From: Cunninghamia lanceolata
Taxonomy: Eukaryota > Streptophyta > Pinopsida > Cupressales > Cupressaceae
NCBI GenBank assembly: GCA_027924645.1
Contig: BSBN01000213.1
Span: forward strand, 33,606,501-33,670,500
Direction: 5' to 3'
DNA length: 64,000 bases
In this document: positions 45,880-57,299 of the stretch, one piece after another
How the letters are laid out: each line of letters opens with the position of its first letter
Position numbering within the stretch: position 1 is the stretch's first letter
Notes under the pieces: model-generated
The model's database searches: none
What the model was told of the DNA's origin: nothing
What the model saw: the letters and a program-made list of their open reading frames with translations, nothing else
Made by a program: the position numbers and the translations under genes

Positions 45880-46650
45880 ATTGGAAGCAAAACCCAAAGC
45901 AACAAAGGAGGTCATAATGGAAGCAAAACTTGGCGTCAATTAGGAAGCCAAAAAAGAAGCTATTTTCGATGCCATACAAGAAGCAAAATATGAAGCACGA
46001 TTGAGAGCAAAACTAGAAGCAAAAATGGGAGCAGACATGGAAACAAAACTAGAAGCTAAATTGGGTGCCAAATTCGGCGCTAAATTGGAAGAAAAATTGG
46101 AAGCAAATCTGGAAGCAAAATCGGAAGCAAAACTGGAAACAAAACTAGAAGCAAAACTAGAAGCAAACCTAGAAGTATCACAAGAAGTCAAACCAGAAGC
46201 AAAATTGGAATCCAAACTGGAAGCCAAATTCGGCACTAAATTGGAAGCAAATCTGGAAGCAAACTTGGAAGCAACACAAGAAGCAAAACCAGAAGCAAAA
46301 TTGAAAGCCAAACTGGAAGCCAAATTGGGTGCCAAATCCAACGCTAAATTAGAAGCAAATCTGGAATCAAAATCGGAAGCAAAATCAGAAGCAAAAATTG
46401 AAGCAAAACCAGAAACAAACCTGGAAGCAAAAATGGAAGCAAACCTAGAAGCAACACAATAAGCAAAACTAGAAGCAAAATCAAAAGCCAAATTGGGTGC
46501 CAAATCCAGCGCTAAATTGGAAGCAAATTTGGAAGCAAAATCAGAAGCAACACTGGAAGCAAAAATGGAAGCAAAATAAGAAGCAAACCTGGAAGCAAAA
46601 CCAGAAGCAAAATTGGAAGCCAAATTGGGTGTCAAATCTGGTGCTAAATC
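45880..46650. repeat. 12-bp tandem array of element B
   Basis: About 60 units of GGAAGCAAAATT type, interspersed in the same 12-bp register with GGTGCCAAATTC (46064-46075) and GGCGCTAAATTG (46076-46087). That shows the Glu-Ala-Lys-Leu-coding units and the GGTGCTAAAT subterminal motif are one repeat family. Long frames on both strands (46001-46462 plus, 45940-46659 minus) are by-products. Confidence 0.88.
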
Positions 46651-46813
46651 CGGCACCAAATCTGGCTATTGCTTTCCGGTGCTAAAGTCGATGCTAAATC
46701 CGGTGCAGAAGTAAGCATGCAAGCTTGTGCCAGAAAAAGTGTCCAATTCCTGAGCTCAATTGCACTAAATTTTGGCACTATTTTAGGCGTTAATTGCCTG
46801 TTCTGTTGTTGAT
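46621..46813. repeat. Right subterminal repeats and mutated terminus of element B
   Basis: GGTGCTAAATCC, GGTGCTAAAGTC and related units, then GCGTTAATTGCCTGTTCTG, aligning with 29470-29495 of element A. The terminal CACTA itself is mutated. Confidence 0.7.
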
Positions 46814-47083
46814 ATTGGTATTAAGATAATCATAGTTAGCATATTAAATTCTTTCTTATTTAAAGGTCTACATTATGTTACATGACCTCATATGGGATGG
46901 AGTTACATAGGTGATAACAATGGTGTAGTCTTCTTTAAGTTATGACATAGTTACAAAGTTAGGAAAGTACCCAACAAAATAAATACCAAAACAAGAGAAA
47001 GGGAAGAGAGCAATGCAGTGAAGGTAACCATTGGAATTATTAGGAAAAAAATTTGGAATCATTGGCATATCCTAAACTACTCT

Positions 47084-47576
47084 AATACCTTGTTATAAAT
47101 TAATATCTTTGGTTATTAATCATCCCAAATAAAATATAAGATAAATGAAATGAGAATTACAAGATGCATAGATTCAACACATTACACAATATATACATGG
47201 GGAAAACGCTTTTAGGTTAAAAACCCCATAAAGCATCATTCTATTATAAAACACTTATAAATTTATCTATACAATTATAGACAAAACCTAGGGATATAAT
47301 TTCTCCTCACTTCCACATGGCCATTACTACATCTTGGGCATAATGATAGAATTCACTATAAAATCTCCAAATTGAATTACCTCTCAATGAGATAGAATCT
47401 CCTTAAATATAGAAGGGGTGGAAAAGTACCTAAAGGGGTATTAGTCACACCTATTTAAAACAACCATTTGTAAATAATTAATAATATAATAGTTTATTAG
47501 ATTATTAATTATTAAATGGTATATGCTTTATAAAGCATATAATAAGCATAAGGTTTTATAATCTTATATTAGAACA
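47084..47576 (-). repeat. Possible minus-strand Copia solo LTR with decayed primer site
   Basis: Reading the minus strand, AAGGTATTAGAGTAG ending at about 47078-47091 resembles a decayed initiator-tRNA-Met primer site (GGTATCAGAG). The adjoining segment from 47091 starts TGTTATAA and could end at AGAACA (47576). A U5-like GTTTTCCCCATG stretch lies at about 47195-47210. No target duplication was found, so the borders are tentative. Confidence 0.35.
47521..47540. repeat. Perfect 20-bp palindrome
   Basis: ATATGCTTTATAAAGCATAT equals its own reverse complement. It lies in the AT-rich right part of the possible solo LTR. Confidence 0.9.
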
Positions 47577-47619
47577 ATATATAAATGTTATAAGGGTATG
47601 ACCCCTAATAAAATTATGT

Positions 47620-48330
47620 TCTAATAGTGAAGAGAGTGAATACCCTTTGAGTGTCACATAGGTGAACAAAAACAAGATTATGAGGTGACGAGGTGACCAT
47701 ACCTATTCATCCATGTGGTCACAAGTGTGAAAGGAGTTAGTAACTCTAAGTGTCATATAGTTGGATGGAAACAAGATGGTTGGATGTCAAGGTCATACCT
47801 ATTCATGCCAGTGGTCGTGTGAGTGAAAGGTGTGAACACCCTCTGAGTGCCTAGTAGGTGAGTGGAAACATGATGATGTGATGGATGTGTCACACCTACT
47901 CATCCTTGTGGTCATGTGTGTGAAAGGAGTAGGTAACTCTTTGAGTGCCACACATATGACTAAAGGTAGGGTGACAAAGTATGAAGTGTGTCACACCTAC
48001 TTGACCTTATGGTTGTGTGAGTGAAAGGAGTCAATAGCTTTAAGTGTCATGTGGATGAGCATAAGTAGGGTGATAATGTTATAGATAAAAAAGCATGCAT
48101 GGAACTTTGCCTCACACATGTTCATTCTTGTGGTTGCATGTGTGGAAGGATTTGGCCCCTCCAAGTGCTATGCTATTGGATGGAAACAAGGTGATTGTGA
48201 TACATGATGAAATATATTTGTAAAATTATATGTGCTTCATATTATTCTTTGTGTTCATGCATGTGAAAGGAGTGGGTCATCCTCTGAGTACCACACAGGT
48301 GAATAAAAATAGGTGCAATTATTCTTTAGT
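47620..48330. repeat. Degenerate tandem satellite, about 97-121-bp period
   Basis: Seven recurrences of a unit containing GTGAAAGGAGT, then AACTCTNNGAGTGYCACAT, AGGTGANTGGAAACAAG and CACACCTA-TCATCC-TTGTGGTC. The marker GTGAAAGG-like word lies near 47626, 47726, 47823, 47920, 48021, 48142 and 48263. No coding function. Confidence 0.75.
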
Positions 48331-48339
48331 GACTATCAC

Positions 48340-49410
48340 ATTCTCTCCTCCCTATTATTCTATTAGATGTATATCTCTTAGTATTTGGATATGCCTATGT
48401 TGCTTGAACATTTTGTGGCACATCAAGTATCCTCTTGTCTTTGGGGATGTAGAGAATTAGGTTGAATCCTAAGGCATTTCATGATGTCATATTGATCAGG
48501 AGGTGGGATTCCTTATAGTTTGATCATTCTTGAATACCTGGTTATGGATTTGTGAGGTTGATATAAGTTAGAATTGAGAAAGTAATTTAGCACAAGAGTG
48601 TACATAGTATTTTATCAGTCATCCAATAACTACAATATGACATGGTTGTTATAAAACATGTGTACAACATCATTATAAAAATACTCTACATATCAAGGCA
48701 TGGATCTATGGTTGCATACTTGTGAAAGTTAAGGGGATACATGTGATGTATTTGAGTAATGTGTTGATAAATTGGTGAACAATTATAGTGGAATTATATG
48801 CATAAAGTGCTCAAATTTGATTATCCAAAATAGATAAATATGTGATTAACCATTAAACTAAAACTAAACATGGAGATACACATATAATAAAAAATTAAAT
48901 TAGCAAACACACATAACACTTGATTTACATGTAGAAACCCTTTTGGTAAGAAACTCCACCACCAAAGAGACAATAAACTTGTATTAATCACAATGAAATC
49001 ATTACATCAATACAAAATACTCCAACTCTAATAATACCTACAAAATAACCATACAAAACCTCTATCCCATTCCTCCAATATATAGAGCAAACATAAATAA
49101 TAAATAAATGGTTTACAAAATAATGGATTAAAACCATGAACCCAAACTAGGCACCCATATCCAAGTCAAAAAATCCAACACCCCATTCATGAAGAACATC
49201 TTTTGAGAATAGAAAGTAACTCCCAAGGATCTGACCCTCAGCATTATGCAAGAGGAAGTCAAATTGTAACTCCCAAGTGCTCCATGAAGGCTCCATTTAT
49301 GAGGCATGACTCTTCATATTCTAAAGTGACCTTTCATCTTCCTTTTAGTCTTTCCATGTCTTATTGTAATATTAATCCCAAATAACTAGAGAATAATATT
49401 TATTATTGTT
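48340..49410. other. No gene; possible eroded LTR at 48880-49110
   Basis: On the minus strand, GGGTTTCTACATGTAAATC at about 48921-48941 resembles a Copia U5 region, and TATATATTGG near 49078-49086 could be its TATA box. No paired LTR or coding frame was found. Confidence 0.35.
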
Positions 49411-49415
49411 GTCCC

Positions 49416-50658
49416 TGTAATGGATGAAAAAGAGGGTAAGTTAATTTGATGGATAGTTTGATTAGGTCCTCCTTTCACTCAATACATTCAAGGGCATTTA
49501 ACCGAGTTGAATCATAACTTTTACAAGAGGACTCAACTATCAGGTTTGCTGTCACTTGGAATGATAAGGAAAATTGGAATTTGTTGATTAATGTGTTGAT
49601 TTTAGTCTGATTAAGCTTAAAATCCTATTTATGCAAAATCGTAAACAAACGGACAAAACCTGACAAATGCTCACATAGAAAGATGCTAAATGTAGATTAG
49701 ATACATACCAGATTTTGGATTTCAGAGTGCGAAAACTTTGGGGTTGAAAGAACGGGTGCGCAAGCCCAAGGTGGTACTTTTTCTGAGGGCTTCAGGATCT
49801 TTTTTGCTATAGACTGCAACCACTTCAGATATTTCCAGCACTGCGAAACTAAGGGTCAAAAGAGTGGGTGCCCTTGACCTTTTAGGGTTATTTCTTGCCT
49901 TTTTCTTTAGATCTAGAATTCTTATGCTTTGTAATAATCCTTTGCAACTCCTTCTCACAAGATTTGATACCTGTCACATGCAATCACAAGAGAGGGGTTG
50001 GGGATTGTGGTGTTTAGGAGCTTGCCTCAGTCAAGCCCCAGAATGGCATTCAAGCCTTCCAACAATGTTGTTAGATAGAGAGTGCATGTCCTTGTAGGAC
50101 AAAGGCAAAAGCAATGATAAAATAGATATATTGAATCACAAATAGATATCACTATGGACATGTAGCTCTCAAGGAGATGAAGATCTTTCACACCATGAGA
50201 AGATGAAGCCAAAGCTGTAATAACAAACACAACAACAACAATTATGCTCTGCAACATAATGAATGCCTTGAATGCTCTATGATCGTAAGTTTGCCTTAAT
50301 CTCAAAATCATCTTCTAGTTTATAAATGAAGTCCTAAACATGCTTATAAATGCATTCCCGCTATAATTTCATAATTCAAACTTAAGATGCCGACAAGGGA
50401 CACCTTTTAACGGTCATAAGCTGACATATGAATTTAGGACCTCGACAAAATAGGGCACGGCAAGGGCACGGGCACCCAAGCCCAGGGACCTATTTTGGGT
50501 CTAGATTAAGCTCACAGATATCCCATAAGTCCCATTTGTCATAGGTTTTGGGGGATTTTGCTCTAAGATTCATTTCTAAGATGCATGATTAAAATTAAGG
50601 GACCCAGGAGCTAAACTTAGTAGGTAAAATTCCTAGGGGGACATTTTACGACATAACA
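49416..50658 (-). repeat. 3' LTR (in element orientation) of the LARD-like element
   Basis: In plus orientation it starts TGTAATGGATG and ends GACATAACA. It aligns end to end with 54424-55666. Confidence 0.92.
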
Positions 50659-50676
50659 TTTAGCCCCCACTTTAAT
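50659..50676 (-). promoter_or_regulatory. Polypurine tract of the LARD-like element
   Basis: Minus strand AAAGTGGGGGCTAAATG directly before the LTR start TGTTATG. G-rich tracts of this form are common before Gypsy-type LTRs. Confidence 0.7.
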
Positions 50677-51000
50677 GTATGTATGATCTTACGACCCATA
50701 CATGCATTAAAGTACGGTCGAAAACACATCAGACATGCCAGACACTTGAAGCTAAGGCATACACAAAGATTGAAGAACTATTTCTAGCCCCCAGTCTCAG
50801 GTAAACATTAGAAAACACATCACAGACATGCAAGACACAATGAAGACAGTAGAAAGCATGCAAGACATGGAGAAGATAGTATTGAAGACTCACAAAACAT
50901 GATGAAGACATGAGAGCAGTCACACAAAACACGATGAATACATTGATATAACATTTTCATTTTCATATATATAAATGCATGGAAATAAAAATTGCAACAC

Positions 51001-51275
51001 AAAACCCAAGAATGTAGGGGGGACTCATCGCCACACCCTTTACACTACACCAAGGGGAGAAAACACACCATACAAAACCCAAGCGTAGGGGGGACTCATC
51101 ACCACACCCTTTACACTACACAAGGGGGAAAACATGCCATACAATACCCAAGCATAGGGGGGACTCATCGCCACACAATTTACACTACATGAGGGGGAAA
51201 ACATGCCATACAAAACCCAAGTGTAGGGGGGACTCATTGACACACCCTTTACACTACACGAGGGGGAAAACACAT
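51001..51275. repeat. Four-copy tandem repeat, about 69-73 bp
   Basis: Units begin at AAAACCCAAG near 51001, 51074, 51143 and 51212; each contains GTAGGGGGGACTCAT, CACACCCTTTACACTACA and AGGGGGAAAACA. The minus-strand frame 51040-51576 runs across it and is probably a by-product. Confidence 0.88.
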
Positions 51276-51279
51276 GGAA

Positions 51280-52640
51280 GACACATGGAAAACACGAGCA
51301 CCGTATAGCATGCCCTAGACATACTATACGTCTTAAACATGTCAAACAAGGCGATGGAAGGAACTTATTGCTAAGTCCCCCCATCTCAAACATGTTGCAG
51401 ACACACATGACAGTTGGTCTTATGCCACAACAATAGCCAAAGACACGCTTAAGGAGGATAGTCTCAAGATCCAACCTCACCTCTGTAGAGGACTTTTGAA
51501 TTAAAAGGATGTGCACTAGCTCAAGAGATACACCATCCTGCCTCCACAGAGGGATTTTGAATAAAAGGATATGCATTATCTCAAGAGATACGTTATCTCA
51601 TCTCCATAGAGGGCTTCTTTGATTGCACTATAAATAAAGATGTTAACTTGTACTAGAGATACAACATCTCGCCTCCACAGAGGGATTACAAACATGCTTC
51701 ATTAGTACCAAAATCATCAGACAAATAGCCTTATGTATGCCCCCACCTTAAGGTGGTTGATGTCATGTACCAATATCAATCATGTTAAGGTAGAGAGAAA
51801 ATACACAAGGAAACAAGAGCTTTCGCAAAGCCCATGCCGCCAAGGTGACATGTGCTCAGAGTTGTCGAATGTTCCCACAAACACATTGATAAGATATGAT
51901 AAGAAGAGAGGTTACAAATCTTCCTCTAAGATAATAACCAAAGAAAAACATGAAAGCTATGAGATCACATCAACGAAACCAAGGCTACACATACGGGTTT
52001 GAATCCGAGTATAGCCATTGGGCTTATACTATAGGCATCTCAGAACTGAGTGTAACAATGAGGTGAGATACAAAACAATCAAAGTGCATGAAGCGGATGT
52101 ATTGTTATGATTTGTTAGAAAAGATAAGACAACATCAAATATCACATGGAGCGATTCTACTAGCCAAGTGTCAGATATATAAATCAACCCCATCTTCATG
52201 TATGGACTAGGTCCATTTTTACTTTGCTTGCTGAAAGGACATGTGGTCTGTATCAGTTAGTTGTTTGTTTTTCATCATCCATTGACTAGATAGAATCACT
52301 AGAAGAAGGTAAACAATAAAATGAGAGAGGAGAGCAAGTGCCTTAGGAACAACACATAGGAGGATGCCCCCAGGTCATCAACCACAACGTTATGCCCCTA
52401 AGGCATGACACACAACAATAAAATAGAGGAGAAGCAAGATAGAAGAATGATGAAACAAATAGAAGAATGATCACAACAGAGGTGGTCTCTTGGTATCCTT
52501 GAACTTACAAGAGTATCAAGGGTCATCCAAGGAAGCGTAAACAACACATAAGACATCATGGGGGAACACAACACAAGAGGGGAGGCCACATAAACGAGCA
52601 AACTATGCTATGGCATAGGTGGCCACCAGGGTTAGAAATA
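51280..52640. other. Non-coding interior of the LARD-like element
   Basis: Contains loosely repeated phrases such as CATCTCGCCTCCACAGAGGG with TTTGAAT near 51480-51680, and no convincing gene. The block is likely untranslated. Confidence 0.45.
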
Positions 52641-52641
52641 C

Positions 52642-53570
52642 TTACTTGTTATCCTTGATTTTGATCTTTACCTTGATAGTTAAATCTTTATGCCCTCTTC
52701 TTTCTTCCACATTTTCTTGAGTTTGTGAAGGTGCAATTATAGGATGTGTCAGTGGAAAATTGTCTATTAATGATGTTGTGGGAGGAATGTCATAGGATTC
52801 TATGTCAATCAAGCGGGATGATGTAGGGACCGGGAAAATGCCCATTTCAACTAGTTTGTAGGATGTTGGGATACCTTGGTTGTTAGGGAAAATATGTTTA
52901 TTTATGTTCTCTGAATTGTTAGTAGTCTCAAAGGTATGTAAGTCTTTGGGTAAGGGTGTGTGATCCATTTCTTTGTTTAAAATGTAGTTAAGAAGTGTTT
53001 GTAGATCAGTTGATGAATTTTCAATGTCAATAGGTTGAAGAAGTTGTTCACAAAGAGAGTCTACATCATCCAATGCTTCATCCTGGTCAGGGAGAGCAGG
53101 AAGGGATGATAGGGTAGTTTTAAGGAATGTTTCAAGGATTTCTTCTTCTTGTGCAAAAATATTCTCATAGGTGAGGTTATGTTGGGAGAAGATTTCAAAT
53201 TATTAGCTGAATCAACCCGGGCTATGTCAGTCTCATAAGTCTCAAAAATGATGTCCATTATATCATCATGGAATGTAGGAAGAGAAGGAATAATGTCTTC
53301 ATCTTTACCTTCTTCATTGTCTTTTATGGAGATGAAATTAGTGAGACTTTCCAATATTGAAGGGTAGATACCCATGAGAGTGGTGAAACTTTCAAAATCA
53401 TATATGTAACATAGAATTTCATATGTAGAGATCATGGGAATGTCAATGTCATAGATATGTGCTATTTGTTGTAATACTTGAGGATACTTATCAGTGAATT
53501 TATAGAAATTGTCAACATCTATGATGTATGCAAATAACACTTCCAAAGATGAATAATAAGATGCCTCCAT
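52642..53570 (-). pseudogene. Unidentified ORF of the LARD-like element, one frameshift
   Basis: Two overlapping minus-strand frames, 53570-53061 (169 codons, starting MEASYYSSLEVLFAYI) and 53073-52642 (143 codons, starting MDDVDSLCEQLLQP), look like one protein of about 310 residues split by a frameshift near 53150-53160, beside a run of A. The product would be acidic, rich in Asp, Ile and Leu, and has no zinc knuckle or catalytic motif I can name. Orientation agrees with the element's PBS and PPT, which supports its being the element's own gene. A gag-like role is possible but unproven. Confidence 0.5.
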
Positions 53571-53599
53571 GACCTTGTTTTTAAGATGAGAAACCCTAG

Positions 53600-54400
53600 A
53601 TGCGAGACTATTTGGAAACAGGTACTAAAAGACACATAGGGTCCACAAAAAACAAAGTCAGTACAATGGAATAATGCAACACAACAAGGAAATATGAATG
53701 ATTTGTAAGTTTGTTTAAAGAAAGTGTATACAACCCTTAGCATTGAAATACACAATGTGTAATTAAAAACATGCAAATTTTCAAGCAAGAGTGTAAAATG
53801 ATGCCAATTTTTTAGATGAGAAATGTATGTTTATTTTCAAATGAATGCAAGATCTGATTTCAAAATATTTTTAATACATATGCAAGGAAGTAGATGCTAA
53901 ACTATGCTTGTTTATGACCTAAAATGCTTGATTTTTTTGCTTTTTTCAATGTAAATGTGCTAGGATGCAAATGCAAAATGCAAACACCTACAATGCAACA
54001 ACATTACAGTCCAAAATTAGATTTGAAAGAGTGTTCAAAGGAGTAGTAAAATCTGAAACAAGATTTTAACCACAAACCCTAGCTTTTACAAAGACTAGGT
54101 TATATGAAAAATGCACAATTTCAAGCAAACCCTAACAAATAAAGTATGAAAATGCAAGGTAAATGATTATGTAATGATGTATTACTGTAATTTATGTCAG
54201 ATCTGATGTAAATATCATAGATTTAAATTATTTAGATGAAATGCAATGAAAATAGTGTAAACTATGCCTAAATGCAAGCCTAGGATGCTTGATTTTTTCA
54301 AAATTTTCAATTTTTATGCAAGATTTTCAAATGTATAATGATGATAATGAAATGTATGAATGCAAATATGATGTACAATAGTTAGAAAGATGCAATGTTT
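53600..54400. other. 5' leader of the LARD-like element (minus orientation)
   Basis: A-rich region between the primer site and the ORF with many ATGCAAATG-like words and no sustained frame. Confidence 0.45.
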
Positions 54401-54401
54401 A

Positions 54402-54420
54402 GCAAAACATGGGTTCACCA
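54402..54420 (-). promoter_or_regulatory. Putative primer-binding site of the LARD-like element
   Basis: Minus strand TGGTGAACCCATGTTTTGC begins 3 bases inside the LTR; TGG matches the CCA end of a tRNA. I cannot name the tRNA. Confidence 0.6.
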
Positions 54421-54423
54421 AAA

Positions 54424-55666
54424 TGTAATGGATGAAAAAGAGGGTAAGTTAATTTGATGGATAGTTTGATTAGGTCCTCCTTTCACTCAATACATTCAAG
54501 GACATTTAACTGAGTTGAATCACAAATTTTACAAAAGGACTCAACTATCAGGTTTGCTATCACTTGGAATGATAAGGAAAATTGGAATTTATTGATTAAT
54601 GTGTTGATTTTAGTTCAATTAATCTTAAAATCCTAATTATGCAAAATCGTAAACAAATAGACGAAACTTGACAAATGCTCGCACAGAAAGACACTAAATA
54701 TAGATTAGATACATACCAGATTTCAGATTTCAGAGTGTAGAAATTTTAGGGTCAAAAGCGAGGGCATCCAAGCCCAAGGTGGTACTTTTTCTGAGGGCTT
54801 TGGGATGCTTTCTTCTATAGACTGCAACCACTTCAAATATTTCTAGCACTGCGAAATTGAGGGTCAAAAGAGCGGGCACCCTTGACCTTTTAAGGTTATT
54901 TCCTACCTTTTTCTTTAGATCTAGAATTCTTATGCTCTACAATAATCCTCTACAACTCCTCCCTGCAAGATCCGATACCTGTCACTTGCAATCACAAGAG
55001 AGGGGTTGGGGGTTGTGGTTTTTAGGAGCTTACCTTGGTCAAGCCCTAGAATGGCATTCAAGCCTTCCAACACCGTTATTAGATAGAGAGTGTGTGTCCT
55101 TGTAGGATAGAGGCAAAAGCAATGATAAAATAGATAGATTGAATCACAAATAGATATCACCTCAGAGGTGTAGCTCTCAAGGAGATGAAGATCTTTCACA
55201 CCATGAGAATATGAAGCCAAATATGCAATAACAAACACAACAACAACAATTCTGCTCTGCAACACAATGAATGCCTTGAATGATCTATGATCATAAGTTT
55301 GCCTTAATCTCAATATCATCTTCTAGTTTACAAATGAAGTCCTAAACATGCTTATATATGCATTCCCTCTGTAATTTCATAATTCAAACTTGAGATGCTG
55401 ACAAGGGACACCTTTTAACGGTCATAAGCTGACATATGAATTTGGGACCCCGACAAAATAGGATAGGGCACGAGCACAGACACACAAGCCCAGGGACCTA
55501 TTTTGGGTCTAGATTAAGCTCACAGATGTCCCCTAAGTCCCATTTGTCATGGGTTCAAGGGGATTTTGCTCTGGGATTCATTTCTAAGATGCATGATTAA
55601 AATTAAGGGACCCAGGAGCTAAACTTAGGAGGTAAAAGTCCTAGGGGGACATTTTATGACATAATA
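54424..55666 (-). repeat. 5' LTR (in element orientation) of the LARD-like element
   Basis: Pairs with 49416-50658. Its plus-strand end reads CATAATA where the partner has CATAACA, so the terminal CA has become TA. Scattered transitions indicate an old insertion. Confidence 0.92.
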
Positions 55667-55869
55667 ATCCCCACCACACATGGGCATCCAAGTTCACCCA
55701 TTCCATGTACTAAGAAGCAAATACATGAATTATCCATCTACACATTATTTAAATACATTAGACATAGAGATTTTCAAGGTATATATTACTTAATTCCAAC
55801 ATTCTTCCAATTGATATTTATATTATAAAGACACGAGAGAAACAAAAGAAAATGAATCAAGTATAAGAT

Positions 55870-56310
55870 GCAAGGCCCATGGCCTCCCTACACCAAGAGA
55901 ACTTATCTATGCTCACTGGTTTTGTAAGTGAATTTGGAACATTACCCAAAGTGTCAACCTTTTGAATCATGACCTTAGCACTCTCCACCATCTCATGAAC
56001 AAAATGATATTGCACATCAATGTGCTTGGTATGCACATGGTAGATGGGATTCTTAGAAAAATAAATGGCACTCTAATTGTCACATCCAATCTTAACCACC
56101 TTGCAATCAAAACCAACTCTTAGACACAACCTTTGTAACCATATCACCTCCTTACAAGAATGTATATAAGCCATATACTCTACTTTAGTAAGTGGACAAT
56201 GCAACCATAGGTTATCTCTTACTATCCAAGTAGACCTCTGACTATCAAACTCACTTGCCCAATCTGCATCAACAAAGCCCTATATGTCCAATAACTTGCC
56301 CACATCATTT
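55870..56310 (-). pseudogene. Copia RNase H fragment
   Basis: On the minus strand: GFVDADWASEFDSQRST, then LTKVEYMAYIHSCKEVIWLQ, SAIYFSKNPIYHVHTKHIDV and YHFVHEMVE, the end of a Copia RNase H. Stops occur before GFVDADW and inside the CDN-SAI motif, both TAG where Gln is usual. It differs from the other Copia families in the window. No LTR of its own was identified. Confidence 0.85.
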
Positions 56311-56710
56311 TTTTTAATTTGTAAGAGAGTTATAGTATTATATTGATTTCAAAAATATTACATTTTTGTTTTTCTGCCTGAAAGGCAGAGATGCATCCCA
56401 CTATTTTTAACATCTGATACCAACCCTAGTTTCCCCAACCATGCCCATAACCAGCTATGAATTTGAGCAAAAAGACCATGCAAGATCGAATCTTATCTTC
56501 CAAAAAGGCCACGCAGGGCCACCAACATCTTGCAATATATATATATATATATATACACTAGATTTCTAGACACTAGCCATTTTTAAGCCCTATCTCTAAA
56601 CACAATCTGCTGTAGACGATTACATACAAAAACTACAGACTACTTATCTCATTATAATCTTAAATTTATGCATCGCCCTGTTCCTGGAGATAACTATTGA
56701 ATTCTGTCAC
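56311..56710. other. No gene; (TA)n microsatellite at 56536-56556
   Basis: Only a short run of TA repeats and AT-rich sequence. Confidence 0.6.
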
Positions 56711-57290
56711 CTATGCAAAATTATCCATAGGGACCATCTGTAACATCTTCTTCAAGAAGTTGCATCCTATTATAGCCTTCTCCCAATGCAAGAGTAAATC
56801 CCCACCCCTAAGATCTAACAGAAAGGGGTAATACTTCACGATTTCACCAGGTATATTTATCTGTTCCATGTCGTGAGGCCTCAGAACTCCTACTCTATAA
56901 GTTGCTGCCATTAAAACCTCCTCAAGCCCACCCAATAATTCTTCTTTGAACATGCTTCGGGCCATGGTGTTCACTTCAGCCTTGGAAATATTCAGGTCTA
57001 ACAAAGATGCCACGAACCTTGAAGCTATGTCTGTATCTACCTTGTAGCACTCCCCTTCCTCCATCAAAACCCTGTCTAGTATTAACTTGGTGGCACCTAC
57101 CATCAGAGAATCATTCTGCAATAAAACCCTCCTTAAGTGCTATTCAGTTACCCTTCCTAAAAATACCATCTTCCTCACTGTGCTGGTTAGACAAATCGGC
57201 AAGTCCATGCCTCCACAGACTACGCTCTCCACCGACATATACAAGACAAATTTTGAGGCCTCTGTCATTTTCGTTTGCTGAGACAAATAT
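56711..57290 (-). pseudogene. Unidentified ORF downstream of a LINE RNase H remnant
   Basis: A 136-codon frame (57121-56711) starting MQNDSLMVGATKLILDRVLM extends upstream in the same frame to about 57275, with only one TAG near 57150. Contents include LDLNISKAEVNTMARSMFKE and EIVKYYPFLLDLRGGDLLLH. No family recognised. It lies downstream of an RNase H remnant on the same strand, like the small ORF at 43382-43666, so it may be a 3' ORF of a LINE-like family or an adjoining gene fragment. Confidence 0.4.
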
Positions 57291-57299
57291 ATAATCTCG

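Larger units (their letters stand above)
38330..46813 (+). mobile_element. CACTA-type element B, homologous to element A
   Basis: Shares with element A the left subterminal words (GGCACTAAATTAGGTGCAC at 38340), the tnpA-like exons, the Asp-rich last exon, the TATCAT array, the 12-bp array and the right subterminal sequence. Its right end, TTCTGTTGTTGAT at 46801-46813, is a mutated form of A's TTCTGTTGTAGTG. The left terminus is eroded. At about 8.5 kb it lacks A's nested retroelements. It contains PPR and LINE fragments in the last intron. Confidence 0.7.
49416..55666 (-). mobile_element. Large LTR retrotransposon derivative without recognisable pol
   Basis: Two LTRs of equal length (49416-50658 and 54424-55666, 1243 bp each) enclose 3765 bp. 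The element is oriented on the minus strand: a primer-site-like TGGTGAACCCATG lies 3 bases inside the right LTR, and a G-rich tract (AAAGTGGGGGCTAAA) borders the left LTR. Flanks GTCCC (49411-49415) and ATCCC (55667-55671) form a target duplication with one transition. The interior contains a 69-bp tandem repeat and an unidentified two-part ORF but no protease, integrase, RT or RNase H, so it resembles LARD-type non-autonomous elements. Confidence 0.88.

Noticed and set aside
45940..46685. 239-codon minus-strand frame and overlapping plus-strand frames in element B
   Set aside because: Same 12-bp array as in element A; no independent coding evidence.
49722..50311. Small frames inside the LARD-like LTRs (also 54857-55319)
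   Set aside because: Parallel frames in both LTR copies but with no recognised domain; LTR non-coding function explains the conservation between copies.
51001..51275. Repeats with spacers resembling a CRISPR array
   Set aside because: Four contiguous 69-73-bp degenerate units with no unique spacers, in plant retroelement DNA.
51040..51576. 178-codon minus-strand frame in the LARD-like element
   Set aside because: Half of it is translation of a 69-bp tandem repeat; the rest shows no motif.
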